A stretch of DNA of 64,000 bases from Microcebus murinus (taxonomy: Eukaryota > Chordata > Mammalia > Primates > Cheirogaleidae), in assembly GCF_040939455.1 (NCBI RefSeq), contig NC_134112.1:63319001-63383000 (forward strand), given 5' to 3'. The notes under the pieces were generated by a model. It was given only the letters and a program-made list of their open reading frames with translations. It was not told where the DNA came from and searched no databases. Position 1 is the stretch's first letter, and the number at the start of each line of letters is the position of its first letter. Positions 26,691-40,794 of the stretch are shown here, one piece after another. The position numbers and the translations under genes are program-made.

Positions 26691-27499
26691 ATAAATTCCA
26701 GCCCAAACTAAGGTTAAAACCCAGGCAGTAAAAGAGCTAACCCATGGTATGTCTATGTCTCTGCTTTTAAAGAAGACAAGATCAAGAAAACCAGAGTTTT
26801 TTCTGTGTAAGCTGCCTCACTCTAGTTTTTCAACAAGTCTAAGTTGAGAAAAGAATTACGCATACCTTTTGCAAATAGATGCTATTTTTTTTTAGTCTGA
26901 TAATAGTGGAAAGCAATAAAAGAGGGAATCTAGGAGAAAGATGTGGGCTTTAAATATGAATAATTCCTATTTGAAATCAGGATTCAATTAATTTTTTAAA
27001 TTATTTGCAGTGTTGCAAAGGCTATTAAGGAAAAATATACAGGAATAGATAATATTGTAAATCTGTGGTTGTCTCATATGTTATATAAATAATAAACTAA
27101 TAGCAGTGAGGAAAGGGTATATAGTATCTTTATGAAAAATAGAAAATATTAATCAAAATCTTGGAATATGTATGGTTTTATTATAAATAATTAAAGGAGT
27201 CATTAAACTATTACTTTCTCTTAAAGTAAATACAAGCAGAAATGCAAAGTATTATTACCTATTTGTAATTATTTGGAAAAACAGACATAGAGGAGATCAC
27301 AATCATTGGTTCAATTAGTTTTACAGCTCTGATTTTTCTTTCTTATGGTCCATAAAGACTTTTATCCTCACAAGCAAAATATACATTATTAAAGCTATAA
27401 AAAAAAAGATAGAAATAATTAACTGACTGAACACAGAACTGCTGTATAAAAGAAGGGAAGGAGGAATAATTAAAACATAAAAACAGATGCAATTATCAG
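26691..27499. other. Intronic sequence, no element recognised
   Basis: AT-rich; no named repeat and no exon signal supported. Confidence 0.45.
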
Positions 27500-29159
27500 T
27501 TAGCTTTAACAGACTCACGAAACAAAATAGTGTCAAACTAAGTTTTACTGAAGTGATAAAAGAAACTAGGAGCTCCTCAAAGAAATAATACTTGAAAGTG
27601 ATTTCTATTTAATGATTGGTAGAGTAAAATGAATTCCCTTTTCTTTTCCCTTGAAATCCAATGAAAATAAAAAGAAACAAAAGGTAGAGAAAAATGTCAA
27701 CTTCAAAGAAACAAAGAATCAGATAAAAACTTCGAACTTGAGATTATGAAGCAGGCATGCAGAATGTGGTAGATAACTCAAAATGAAGAAGGAACTAGAT
27801 AGCTGATACCTTACATCATTAGCAAGAAACAAATTGCTCTTAAAATCAATTGTAAGAATTTGGACATGCCTACTAAGGATTCTTTTATTAGAGCTGAGAT
27901 CTATAGACCTGGATGGGTAAAGGAATGTTCAACAGTACAGAATGACAAAGAAAGAAAATCTGAAGGAGAAACCATAATGAAATGATATTTACATTGTTTA
28001 AGAATTAGCCCTCAAGAGGGAAAGTGAGATAAAAGAAGAGGAAAAAGCTGATAATGCTAGGATTCAACATAGAAATGGCCTAAATAGCTTTACTAGGAGT
28101 TACCCTAAGCTCCTGAATGGTTCAAAATTTGAGGAGAGATGTACTCAGAAGGTAAAAGGAAATAAACTGGTGAATGGTCTTTCTAGACAACAAATTGAAA
28201 TTAAACTGTAGACTGCCCAGGTCTCTCTCCACAATCATTCCCACACCATTCTATAATGAATAACCAGTAACTTTAAACAATGATTAATAATCAGAAACAA
28301 AGCAAGGTTGGACTTAACATAGATACTGGAGGAGGGGCTAGGAAAGAGGAGGAAAGGAACATAAGCTAAAACTGATGATAAACATAGGTCGCCAAATAAA
28401 CAACAGGTTACTCAGTTTTCCACTGTCTCAAAGTAATTATCGGAAACATCTTCATGAGAAAAATTTATAGACATTTAGACCATATTAGAGACAACAGAAC
28501 ATTATAATGAACTAGGGTGAAAACAAAGTAAAACAGGGGAAATAGGCAAGAAGAAATCACACAAGATAAAGTACAAAGATATAAAAATGATCATGGAGAA
28601 GAGGGACTTCCAGTTCCAAAATGACAGCATAGAAACAAGCTGGCTTCCCTTCCCCCCATAGGAAACCAAAAGCAAATATACATCTCTAAGATTATCACCA
28701 GTAATACCCCAGAACTCAAATATGAGGATGAGACAATTTCCAGGGTCACAGAAAAGTAAAACAACCCTGAGCAGACAGTAAGAAAATCAGACTTCCCCAC
28801 CAGTGACACCCCTACTCTTATTCTGCCTGGCACCAAGCTCAAGAAGATACTACACATGGAAAACAAAGATGATCTATATGCATAAAGTTCCTGAAAAGAA
28901 CAAATGGAACAGAAAAATATTGAATATACACAATGGAGGAAAACTTTTCTATAAAAAGGGAACATACTCTAATTCAGGAAAAAAGAATCGATACAGAGCA
29001 TTGAGCCCTGAGATATACCCTAAAGAAGTTATTAAACTTCAAAGATAAAGAACCATTTGGATGTCCAAGAAAAAGCAAATTAGGTATGTGGGGGATAAAA
29101 ATATGATTAGCCTCAGACTTCTCTAAAATAAAACTGAAACTCAGCAATCAATAGTGCAA
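27500..29159 (+). repeat. HAL1/L1-like 5' and ORF1-region fossil
   Basis: GGGACTTCCAGTTCCAAAATGACAGC opens a segment like L1/HAL1 5' sequence. CTGAGATATACCCTAAAGAA and TTATTAAACTTCAAAGATAA follow. It resumes at 29583 after an LTR-like insertion. The part before 28590 is assigned only tentatively. Confidence 0.5.
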
Positions 29160-29582
29160 TGTCTGACACTGGATGGGATCCTCCATTTCCCTAGCCTCCT
29201 TTTACATAAGGAGGGACTTCAGCTAATGTAACACTTTGGGCTGGTTTCTTTGCCTCTTACTTAACCCTCTCATCTAAAGAGGAGCAAATTATCTGACCAG
29301 TGAATTTGAATAACCAACTGAGCATAATTGGCTCAGTCCCTTCCTTTCCCTCTAGTTGAAGTTTTATATGTATAAAATGTGCATTTTGACTTGCACTCTA
29401 CCAGTAGTTAAACACAGTGAGGCAGGATGAATTGGGAACCATAATTTTGAGGTGACAGAATACATATTTGATTACAGATCTAACCTATACCCTTCAGTCC
29501 AATTTTCTTTTATCAGTAATAAAACATTTTAATTAACATATTTTTGTCTTCCACATCTGTGTCTCAATTGTTTTCAAATTCA
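29160..29582 (+). repeat. LTR-like insertion in the HAL1/L1-like element
   Basis: It starts TGTCTGACACTGG and ends AAATTCA, the usual TG...CA. It contains a TATA-like TATATGTATAAAA and a poly(A) signal AATAAAACA. The host element continues on both sides. I cannot name the family, and flanking duplications are not convincing. Confidence 0.5.
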
Positions 29583-29990
29583 GTGGGGAAGAGAAATGTT
29601 ATTTATTGGGCAAGCTAACCAAATTCTAAGGAAAAGAAAGTATAAATAAGAATTTATATCTGGCCAAATTATTCAAGCATAAAGGCAAAAGACACCATCA
29701 ACTATGCAAGAACTCAGAAAGCACAATACCCATGAAACATTTTTGAAAAATCAATTGTATTATGACACTCCAGCAAGGAAAAGATGAATACAGAAATAGA
29801 GAGGTCATATTAAAACGGCCAGAGATTAGAATCAAATCATTTAAAAATAAAAGGAAAAAAATATTAAAAAACACTGATCATTCAAAATAATATAACTAAC
29901 AATAAGCAAATGAGGGCAGGAAAAGTAGGGAGAAGTTTAATTGTGCCTATATCCAACCTTTGATAGTAGAGAGCCAAAACTGTCTAAAAT
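29583..29990 (+). repeat. HAL1/L1-like element (continuation)
   Basis: CTGGCCAAATTATTCAAGCA followed by AAGGCAAAAGACACCATCAA and CAAGAACTCAGAAAGCAC continues the interrupted element. Confidence 0.5.
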
Positions 29991-30576
29991 TGAAATGTAA
30001 AGAATGATTTTAATTTCTTAATGCTTTTTGTAATCTTTTATTCATTATTTTTAAATTTACTTTTTATGATCTAATATTCCTTGTGAAGAAGTATTGATTT
30101 GAAATTCATTAAGCCCTTCAATTTCACATAAATTTCCAAATACTCTGTTTGACTAAAATAAAACACATTTTATTTTCAAAAGTATACATCTAAAACAGGC
30201 AAGGCCAAACTGTAGTGCTTAAGTTTGCACACAGAAGGTGATTAATAATGGTTAATGGATAATGGTTATGTATGGCAGAGGTAGGGGTTGTGATTGGTAT
30301 AGAGGTTCCTGGAATGGTTTGCAAAGTTGACCTAGGTGGTGTTTACCTCGTAATAATTCATTAAGCTACCTGTTTCACTTATGTTTTCTATATCTGAGTT
30401 TTATTTCATATTAAAAATATTTTTTAAAATGCATATATCTTAAAATTCCATTTATGCCACTTGGAGACCCTGTCTCTAAAGGCAAACAAACAAAAGCAAT
30501 AATGCAATACAAATTCTTATACATATGTGCCAGACTTTCTCTAGGGTGTATTCTTGTAAGACAAATTTTAGATCTT

Positions 30577-30599
30577 AAAAAAAAAAAAAAAAAAAAAAA
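30577..30599 (+). repeat. 23-bp poly(A) tract
   Basis: A pure A run with no identifiable retrotransposed body immediately upstream. An Alu-like 3' scrap (GGAGACCCTGTCTCTAAAGG) lies at 30464-30483. Confidence 0.85.
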
Positions 30600-30612
30600 C
30601 TCCATATACCTT

Positions 30613-30760
30613 ACTTTTTATTTCAGCATATTATGGGGGTACAAATTTTTTTTTCCTTTTTTTTTTATTTCGGCATATTATGGGGGTACAGATTTTAAGG
30701 TTTCAATAAATGCCCATTTCCCCCCCCCCAAAAGTCTGAGTCTCCATCATGATCAGGTAT
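30613..30760 (-). repeat. Two adjacent L1 3' termini (antisense)
   Basis: TATTTCAGCATATTATGGGG at 30620 and TATTTCGGCATATTATGGGG at 30667 are the reverse complement of the lemur L1 3' terminus (GTACCCCCATAATATGCTGA). The second continues into TTTAAGGTTTCAATAAATGC and a C10 run at 30721. Confidence 0.78.
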
Positions 30761-31017
30761 ATGGAGTTTTAACCATAGAGATCAAATTAATAAAATTGAG
30801 TAAAGTAATTGAACCATTTTCTTTCCCTATGATAGTGTATTAAAACTTCTGCTTTCATCTAACACTCAGTTCTGTCTTAGATTTTGATAATCTGATGACT
30901 GAGAAAGAGTATTTTGTTTAATCTGTATTTCCCTAATAAGTAGCTCATCCTCTAAAAAGAAGCTGAATATCTTTTCACATGTTTATTAGATGTGTTCTTT
31001 TGTGAACTGTCTATTCA

Positions 31018-31323
31018 TTTTTTTTTTTTTTTTTAAAGAAACAGAGTCTCATTCTGTCACGCAGGCTACAGTGCAGTGACTCCATCATAGCTTACTGCAA
31101 CCTAGAACTCCTGGGCTCAAGGCATCCTCCTGCCTCAGCCTCCTGAGTAGCTAAGACTATAGGTACATGCCACCATGCCCAGCTAACTATTTAATTTTTT
31201 TAGACAGGGGAGCATCTCACTATGTTGCCCAGATTGGTCTCAAACTCTCAGCCACAAGTGATCCTCCCACCTCAGCATTCCAAAAATGCTGAGATTACAG
31301 GTGTGAGCTACCATGCATGGCCA
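31018..31323 (-). repeat. Dimeric Alu SINE (reverse, older type)
   Basis: Poly-T, then AAACAGAGTCTCATTCTGTC, GCCTCAGCCTCCTGAGTAGC, and the second arm ending GTGTGAGCTACCATGCATGG. No lemur spacer is present. Confidence 0.88.
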
Positions 31324-31434
31324 TATTCTTTATCTATTTTGTCAGTTGAGTTGTTTATATTATTGAATTAAAGGCTTTGTTATAGATATAAGGTAACATT
31401 TTGTCCCCTTAAAATTGTGTTATGTTACATATTT

Positions 31435-31620
31435 TTATAATTTTGAAATAATTTTAAACTTATAAAAATTTTGCATTATAAAAATATTTTTCACTGAATC
31501 ATTGGCAAATAACTTAGTGACATGATGCCCCATCACCCTTGAATATTTTAATGTATATTTTCAACAAACACATTCTCCTACATAACCTCAATATAACAAG
31601 ATCAGAAAATTAATATTAAT
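31435..31620 (-). repeat. Old L1 3'-UTR fragment (antisense)
   Basis: GAATATTTTAATGTATATTTTC and CACATTCTCCTACATAACCT match the same old L1 3'-UTR seen at 20600-20895. Confidence 0.6.
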
Positions 31621-33271
31621 GCTGCCTATGTAACACTAAAAAAATAAAAATAATAGTGATTATTCTTTTAAAGAAAATTATAAAGAATTGATGCTTAAGA
31701 TTTCTACATTAAATCATGGTATCCACTCCTCAACAGATGATAATAAGGCAGCTTTAAAATTCTTTTTTCTTTCAACAAAAGAAGCGTACATTAGGATTGA
31801 CAGCAGGTGAATAATTACTTTCATTTTTTTTCCTATTCTTGACAACACAAGAGGGAATGAGATTAAATTGCTCCTGGAAATTTAAACATTAGATCAAACT
31901 TTCTGAGAATAATTGCTGGGAAAAGCTGAGAGTAAAATCTCCTTTGGCAATTTCTTTTCAAAGATTTCCTTCTGGAATAGCCTTAATACAGACCTGTTCA
32001 GAGGCTAGGGCTAACCTTTAAAAATCTCTTTAAGATCTAAGATTCTTTTATCTTTTTATCTAGTGCAACTTATTTATGAGTTACATATATTCAGTGTTAT
32101 TTAAGGTCAAATTTATATAGCAAATGTAAAAAATAACAATAAATGGCTGAAATCTTTTTTAATGTTAGTTATTTATCAGGAACTGTTAAAAATTCCTCAT
32201 GGGTTATTTCATTTATTCTTTAGGGCAAACAACCCTTTAGTGATTAGAGTACCTTCAATGGAAAAACCGGAAGAGAAAAATCAGGAACACTAAGACAAGA
32301 CCTTGGGGGTTTTTTTCTGTAGAATGAAGAAATAAAATGGGATAGTAGACCTATAGAAAGAAATGTAGTCAAGATAGATTTGATTATTTTTAAACAGAAG
32401 AAGATACAATAATACAACTGTATTGATTGGAAAGAGATGCAAAGAAAGAAACATTGACAATGTGGTGGAGAGAAGTTATCTGTTGAAAAGATGCCTTGGG
32501 ATTGAGATCTAATGCAAATGTAGACTGTTTAGTCTTTGCTGGGAGAAAGCACAGTTCATCCAAACTAAAAGCAGACAAGAATGAATATAAGGGGGGAAAT
32601 AAAGACATGGAGTTGCAGCGAGTAGGTAACAAGTGCACATAATATGTGGTCTTTTTTATCTTTTATGGAGAAGTGTGTTATATATGTAAATGTCATCAAC
32701 AGAGGTAAGTCTGGGCAGGAAAAGGGTTACAGACTGCTAATGTAGGGCTACTCCTCCCCACCTTGAATGTACTTTCCTTTGGTAGTTTTCTTTAGACTTT
32801 GCTACAGCTGTCATGTTTCCAAAGGTTTTATCAGTTTCTGTCTGCACAGTTAGCCATTACTGCTCCTGAGTACCAGAATTATCTTAAGGAAAAGTCCAGA
32901 AAGCTAAGGTAGAGATGGCATTCCTTAAAAAATATTTTCTCTCTCAATAAGAAGTACATGTGAGGATAAAGATTTTAGAAGAAAAATATGTTCCTTTCCT
33001 TTTTTTTTTGGCATCTGTTTCCTCTCAACTAAATGATGCCACAGTTTATAGATCTTTATCTAGAAGTTCTGAATATACCGATTGGCCAGTTCAACTCACT
33101 GATTAGACATAAAAGCTATAAATAAATTCTAAAACATAATTTCTTCTCTCATTTTCTGTGTACTAAAAATGAGTCATTAGATTGCTTTGAAACACGAGTG
33201 TTTCATATACTATTCAAAGGACTTCTCAGTTATAAATAAATGAAGAAGCTAAATATAAACTACATCCATAC
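31621..33271. other. COG5 intron next to the first exon donor, unclassified
   Basis: No named repeat is seen. A somewhat GC-richer patch at 32700-32880 has no open frame or splice-site pair that I can support. Confidence 0.45.
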
Positions 33272-33437
33272 CTCTCACAGCTGACTGGGAAGGCTGAGTC
33301 AAAACTTTGATGTCTAATGCACTGTTGATATTTTCCTTTAAAGTAGTACGATATCCATCCACAACACCGATAATAGTATCCTTCAAAATTCCAAGATTAT
33401 GGAAAACCTGAAGAGCTGTTCCAACTTGAGTAGGATT
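33272..33437 (-). CDS. COG5: COG5 internal coding exon (first of four in window)
   Basis: COG5 is a subunit of the conserved oligomeric Golgi (COG) tether in lobe B, which acts in retrograde vesicle tethering at the Golgi and so in glycosylation homeostasis. This 166 bp exon encodes 55 codons plus one base. It opens with [12 protein letters not shown] and closes with TQPSQSAVR followed by the G that starts the next glycine codon. The acceptor is an 11-T tract then AAG; the donor is AGAG|GTATGG. Phase is 0 in, 1 out, and the out-phase fits the next exon exactly. I recognised the peptide as COG5 from memory of the human protein. The lemur reading [17 protein letters not shown] differs from what I recall at several positions, but the frame is open. 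No start codon is expected; this is an internal exon. Identity is very likely; the edges are supported by phase and consensus. Confidence 0.95.
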
Positions 33438-33810
33438 CTTAAAAAAAAAAAGGTGAGGTAGAAACAGATATAAATAGGAAAGCCAACAAAACCAATATAA
33501 ATAGATGACTTTAAGTAATACTTGAGCAGTTACTACCATATTTTTAAATTATCAAAGATAGGAACAAAGACAATTTGGAATTAATATTTTTAGTTTTATT
33601 TCATAAAAGACAAAGTTAAATATTATGTATATTATTTCTTCCCTTTTTCCATTTTATCCTCATTTAAAGGATAATAACAAGTTTGGAAGTCTGTTCTGTA
33701 ATATCAGAACTTATTTAAAATTTACCACCAATCCTTATAAAGAGAGTCATGCTGGAACCGACAACAATCCTATATTTGTTTAGAGAACAAATAAATGACT
33801 TCTAATTAGC

Positions 33811-33942
33811 TAGGCATGGTGGCATGTGCTTGCAGTCCTAGCTACTCGTTTGAACCCTGGAGTTTGAGGCTGCAGTGGTCTATGATCGCACTGCTGCACT
33901 GCAGCCTGGGCAACAGACTGAGAACCTGTTTCAAAAAAAAAA
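33811..33942 (+). repeat. Alu monomer
   Basis: TAGCTAGGCATGGTGGCATG through AGCCTGGGCAACAGACTGAG and a short A tail, with an internal deletion after CTAGCTACTCG. Confidence 0.8.
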
Positions 33943-33994
33943 CTTCTGCAGAGTTGACTGAGATCTGAGCCATGCAGACTGATACTATTTTATT

Positions 33995-34870
<876 letters not shown>

Positions 34871-36104
34871 TAAATAGGTTGTTGGATTTGTGGCTAATTA
34901 ATGACTAAATTATCAAGCTAATATATTTCTAGCCCCAAACAGTTGAAATTCTTCTTTCATTGATGATTCAGTGTCTATTATTAGAGACACATGGCTAAAA
35001 GTTAAATTATTTCATTAACTTATTTTTTTAGACTAAGTTTATTTAAAAAGGTTACTTCTGAAATATATTGGTGTTATTTTAAAACAGCATATGCTGCAGA
35101 CACACACACACAGAAGCAAAGTAAAGTCAGCTTAAAGAAAATAACAGGAAACACGGTTGGTGAATACAATACCCATTTGCAAAAAACATTTGTTATTAAA
35201 CAAGGAAAAGAAGTAAATGGATATTATTTCAAATGTTTTAATAAAGCAGCTTAATATGGTCATAACAGAATTTAATTCTGTTATATATTATAGATTCTTT
35301 ATTGTGTACCAACAAAGAAAATAAGAAAAAATAAGCTATTTCATATAAAATTATTAACTGAAAACATGGGGCATGGTATTTGCTTTTATTGTTATTTCCA
35401 TTTTCTTCCTTTTTCCCAAGAGTGATTTGTTTTAAACTTTTTAGTAAAGATCAAGAATCAAAATTAGGCAGCTATAAAGAAATTTCCCATACCACCATTC
35501 CAGTGTATATATAATTCAAGAAGCATTACGGGAGCAACTTCAAAGAATTCTTTCACCTCATGAAACTAAAATACAGATATATACTTTAAAATTATACTTA
35601 TTGCATTGATTATCCTCAATGGATCTAAAAAGCATAATTTTTCCACATACAGTACAGTTTCAGTGTTATCAGTTGAATATACATTGTAAGATTTATGTGC
35701 ACATCAATTTAAAAACATATTTCACTTGAAACATCTGGCTAAAATGAACCACTCTTCATAATTCTCTACTCCCAAAATTATTAATTTCCAAAAACTTTTC
35801 AAAACATAAATGTATATAGCTCATCATTAAATAAGCATAAAATTAGAATATTTATAATTCATATTTATAATAATTCTACAAGTAATTTTAAACTTGTTGA
35901 TGTGACCACTTTTCCAATTAATGCTAATTTTTCATATTTATACCTTAATATTATCATTTGTTAGTAGGGAAACTACAAAATAATAATTATTCTAAATAAA
36001 ATTCTTAAAGTAGCATACATACAGGAAGCAAATTATGTAAGCACAGCTTTCTGAATTATCACAAAGTAAAAACACCGAGATCATGAAACCAAATATTATC
36101 AGCA
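34871..36104. other. AT-rich intronic sequence, unclassified
   Basis: Nothing recognisable apart from a short CA run at 35100. Confidence 0.5.
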
Positions 36105-37396
36105 CCTTTGAATCTTGTGTGGCTCCCCAAATTGCATTTCTCCAATATTATCATTATCATTACATCTAACACCAAAGATTAATTTTGCCTGTTTTTGAAT
36201 TTTACATAAATGGAATTATACAGTATGTATTATCTTGTGTCTAGTTCCTTTTGCTCAACATCTTATTTGTGAAATTTATCCACATTGTTGCTTTTATTCA
36301 TTTTTATTGCTGTGTAGTATTCCATTGTAGAAATTTACCTTAGTTTATTTATACATCCTACTGTTGAAATACAATTGACCACTTTTAGATGTTTAAATTA
36401 ATGTTGCTATGAATAATACTACATGATTTTAGTGAACACATACATATATGTACTTCTGCTGGGTAAGAGTAGAATTTTTTGGATCATATGGTATAATATG
36501 CTTAGTCTTTGTAGATATTGACAATCTTACAAAGCCATTGTAACAATTTACATCCCCACCAGCAATATATGAGAACCATGGGAGCTCCACGAACTTGCCA
36601 AAAATTAAAATAATCAGTCCTTTTAATTTTAGCTGTTTTTCTGAGAGAGCACTGTGATTTTATTTTGCATTTCCAGGATGACTTAGGAAGTTACCCCTTC
36701 TTGCATGTTAATTATCCATTTGGATATCTTTTTGTGTGAAGTGCACTGTCATCTCTTTTGTCTATTTTTCTGTTATCATTTACATATTTGTAGAAGTTGT
36801 TTATATATTTTAGCTAAAATCACTCTGATGATTATATATACTGTAATTATGTTTTCCCTTCTTAATGAAGTCTTTGAAGACAGAGAAATTCCTAATTTAA
36901 ATGTAGCCCATTTTATTAACCTTAATCTCTATGGTTAGCATTTTCAGTATCCTGTTTAAAAAATGTTCCCCCGCCTCACATTCATAAGGATGTCTTTTGT
37001 TCTTGTAGTTATCTTCCTGAAATTCTATGGGTTTATCTTCATACTTAGATATACAATCCATCTGGAATTAATTTCTGCATGAGATAGGAGTCAAGATTAG
37101 TGTTTTTCTATATAGATGATACACAATTGATCCAGTACAATTTATTTGAAAAAACAAACAAGCAAACCAAACTCTCCCCCAAAAAGCCATTTTTGCAATA
37201 AATCAAGTTTCTATATATGTGTGTTTGTTTCTGGATCTCAAATCTCTGCCACTTGTCTATTCTTATATGAACTCACCTATCTAAATAATTATAGCTTTTA
37301 AATAACTTTGATAGTCATCAGCCTTTGTTCTTCTTCAATTTAGTATAGGCTCTTCTTGGTTCATGACACTTCCATATAAATTTCAGAAGTGGCTTC

Positions 37397-37486
37397 AAAA
37401 TTTTCATTTAGGGAGCATGGGCAATATATGTAACCTTAACACTTGTACCCCCATAATACACTAAAATAAAAAAAAATTTTCATTTA
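37397..37486 (+). repeat. Ultra-short (62 bp) L1 3'-end insertion with perfect TSD
   Basis: The insert 37411-37472 reads GGGAGCATGGGCAATATATG to ACTTGTACCCCCATAATACA plus an A tail. It is flanked by aaaattttcattta at 37397-37410 and 37473-37486. Confidence 0.9.
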
Positions 37487-37790
37487 AAGAAAAAGCTTCT
37501 GGGATTTTGTTTGAAATTACATTAAGTCTTTAAATAAAATTAGGAAGAACTGATATCTTTATAACATTGAGTTCTCCAATCCACAAACATGGTATCTCTC
37601 TTCATTTACTCAGATTTTCTTTAATTTTTCTAAATGTTTCATAGTTTTCTGTGAAAGGTTTTACATATCTTTAATTTGAATTATTCCTATGCATTTGATT
37701 TTTTTTGATATTGTAAATGGTAACTTTAAAAAAAATTAGTCTTTTGCTAGCATATTAAAAACACAATTGATTTTTATACATTAAATTTTA

Positions 37791-38142
<352 letters not shown>

Positions 38143-39129
38143 ACCTAACAAACTTTCAAAATTCAGTTATTAATTTTAATAGTTTATAAGTTTTTTGGTT
38201 TTTCTACATATACAACCATGGTATCACTGAATACTTTTTAATTTTGTTTCTAATTCTCTTGTATTTTATTACTATTTCTCATTACTTTAGCTAGTATCTT
38301 CAGTATGATGCTGAGTAGTAGTAGTAAGAGTGGTATGCTGTGTCATCCTTAACCTCAGGCGGAAAGCCTTAAATATTTCACCACTGAGGTTTTTGGAAAT
38401 ACCCTTTAACAGATTAAGGAAGCTCCATTCTTTTTTGCTAAGAGTATTTTCAATCACAGATTGATTATTAATTTTATTAAATGTTTTTTCTGTACTTATT
38501 GAATGATTTTTTTTCCCCTTTACTGAAGAAATTATGTTACATTTTTGGGCCATCTTGGTTGTGATGAATTATTAGTTTTAGATCTCCCTTGCTTACATTT
38601 GCTAACGCTTTGTTTAGTATTTTTGCATCAGTTTTGAAGAGAGACAACTAGTAATTTTCCTTCCTTATAATGTTTTGATATCAAGGTTACTCTGGCCTCA
38701 TAAAGTAAGCAGGTAAGTATGTTCCCTCTTTTTTAATTCTTAGAGTTTATATAACATTGGTTTATTTATTCCTTAAATGTTTGGAAGAATTCAACCTGGT
38801 GAAGCTATCTGGCCTTAGAATTTTTCTCTGAGGAAAGGTTTTTAATGATAAATTTTGTTAATAGATATAAAACTATTCAGATTTTCTAATTTTCCCAATG
38901 TTATTTTTGGTAAGCTGTTTTTCTAGAATTTGTCAATTTTATCTAAATTTTCAAATGTATCTAATATCCTCTATCTTTTTAGTTTTTGTTGCATCTGTTG
39001 TTAGGTCACACCTTTTTCGTTCTTCCCTTCATCAGTTTTTCTGGGCATTTATCAATTTCCTAATCTTATCAAATAACTAATTTTTGGTTTTGTTGATTCT
39101 ATTAGTAGCTTTTATTATTCCTATTTCAT

Positions 39130-39360
39130 AGGCTTTGTTTTGGAGTCAGTCCTAGATCAGAATTCAAGCTTTAGCACTTAAGTAGTGGTAGATCACTTAA
39201 CCTAAGGCAAATTTTACTTAACCTCTTTAAGACTTAGTTTCTTCATCTGTACAACAGCAAAAACAGTAGTAACAGCAGTAACAGTACAACAGCAAAAACA
39301 ATAGTAACCACCCAGTGGCTAAATGAAATAATCCTTACAAATGATTTAGCATTAGAAGAT
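39130..39360 (+). repeat. MIR SINE with a 35-bp internal tandem duplication
   Basis: CTTAACCTCTTTAAGACTTAG and TTTCTTCATCTGTACAACAGC are MIR. The segment from 39249 repeats at 39284 (GTACAACAGCAAAAACA). Confidence 0.75.
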
Positions 39361-39404
39361 AGGAAGAAGACCTCAGTATTAGTTACCTTTACCTTGATCT
39401 GCAG

Positions 39405-39805
39405 GTATTATGCTATAGTGAAAAGGACATCAACTTTTAAAATCATATAGACTTGGGATGAAAACCTAGCTCTGCTACAGATAAACTGGTTGACTTTGGG
39501 AAAATTACCTCATCACTCAATAAATTTTATGTACATAATTAATTGTTTGCCTCTTCATCAGATTTTAAGATCTCTTAGGGAAGGTTCCATGTTTGTTTTG
39601 TTCACTGCTATACTTTTAGCATCTAGTACAAGTGCTAGGTGGATGGGTATTTAAGAATTATCAATTGCATAAGTGAATGAGTAAATAAATTTATATGATT
39701 TAGTTTTCTGGGGTTTCGTTTGTTAATTCCTTCTTTGTGAGACTGTTGAAAGGGCTACTGAGATAACAACTTTATAATACCTGGTACTCAGTATAAGAGT
39801 AATAA
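39405..39805 (+). repeat. MIR and L2 fragments in a cluster
   Basis: MIR body at about 39405-39505 (CTAGCTCTGCTACAG ... GGGAAAATTACCTCATCA). L2 3' end at about 39545-39690 (GGGAAGGTTCCATGTTTGTT ... GAATGAGTAAATAA). MIR tail at about 39690-39805 (GGGCTACTGAGATAACAAC). Confidence 0.7.
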
Positions 39806-40794
39806 AAAATATTGGTTCTCAGATCATTTATTAATATTCCAAAACTTATAAGAATGCTAAGAATTGTCTTTGTTCCACTTCCAAAGGAGTTCTCATCATT
39901 CTATCTTTGCTTATCATTGAAATAAGTAAAGTTACACAATAGTTACTATTTGGGTAACCATGAGAAGTTAGCTCTCTCTTCTGTCTCTTAATTTCCTAAA
40001 ACTTTAAAATCGTGAGGATAGATGAAAGGAGGGATTCCCAGAGCTGCATAAAAATCTTTTTTACAAAAAAAGCAGCAATCAAATTTTTGATTCAGTTGGA
40101 CCAGATTGACCTTTTTCAAAGCTGTTAGATGATTCTGATACAGCAGCCTGGCAGCTACCTGAGAACCAGCATTTGGAAAACACTGAACTAAGTGACTTTA
40201 CCAGATTTTTAAGGATGAGAATCGTTTATTCATGTGAAGATAAGTTTTGGTAAAAACAACAGAGTACAAAAACAAATGACAGTGGAAAACCACAGAGTAT
40301 GCTTGTGCTGTGTATGTGAAAAAAATGTTAATTATTTTGTTATTATGCAGTTGTTAATGAATTACTTACATAAACACAGATGAATTTATATATGCTAAGG
40401 TACCAATGAGACATTCTTTTTTGGAAATGTAAACACTTTTGAAACAGATAATCATAGAAATCTAGTCTAGGTAGCAAACTAAATTGAATAATAAATAATG
40501 AAAATAGAAAGATATTGAAAACTAGAAATCACAAAGGGGGTAAATAAAGAACAGAATTAGTGGGTGTGACAGAATGAAAATACGATGAAAGAATACTCAA
40601 GTTAGAGCTGAAACTGGAACATTAGAAAAATTGGAAATAAAATAATTTTGCCTAGCTATGATTTAAGTGAAGAACGTCTCCTGGAGATACTGATCATTAG
40701 TGTCGTTTCACCAACACTGTGTCTCATCACAGACAAATACCATGTATACTGACCACAGTTCTTGTTGAGCCCCTATAAATAAAAAATTTCAGGC

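Noticed and set aside
28591..28965. 124-codon minus ORF, one of the longest in the window
   Set aside because: It is antisense to HAL1/L1-like 5' sequence with no recognised domain or splice context.
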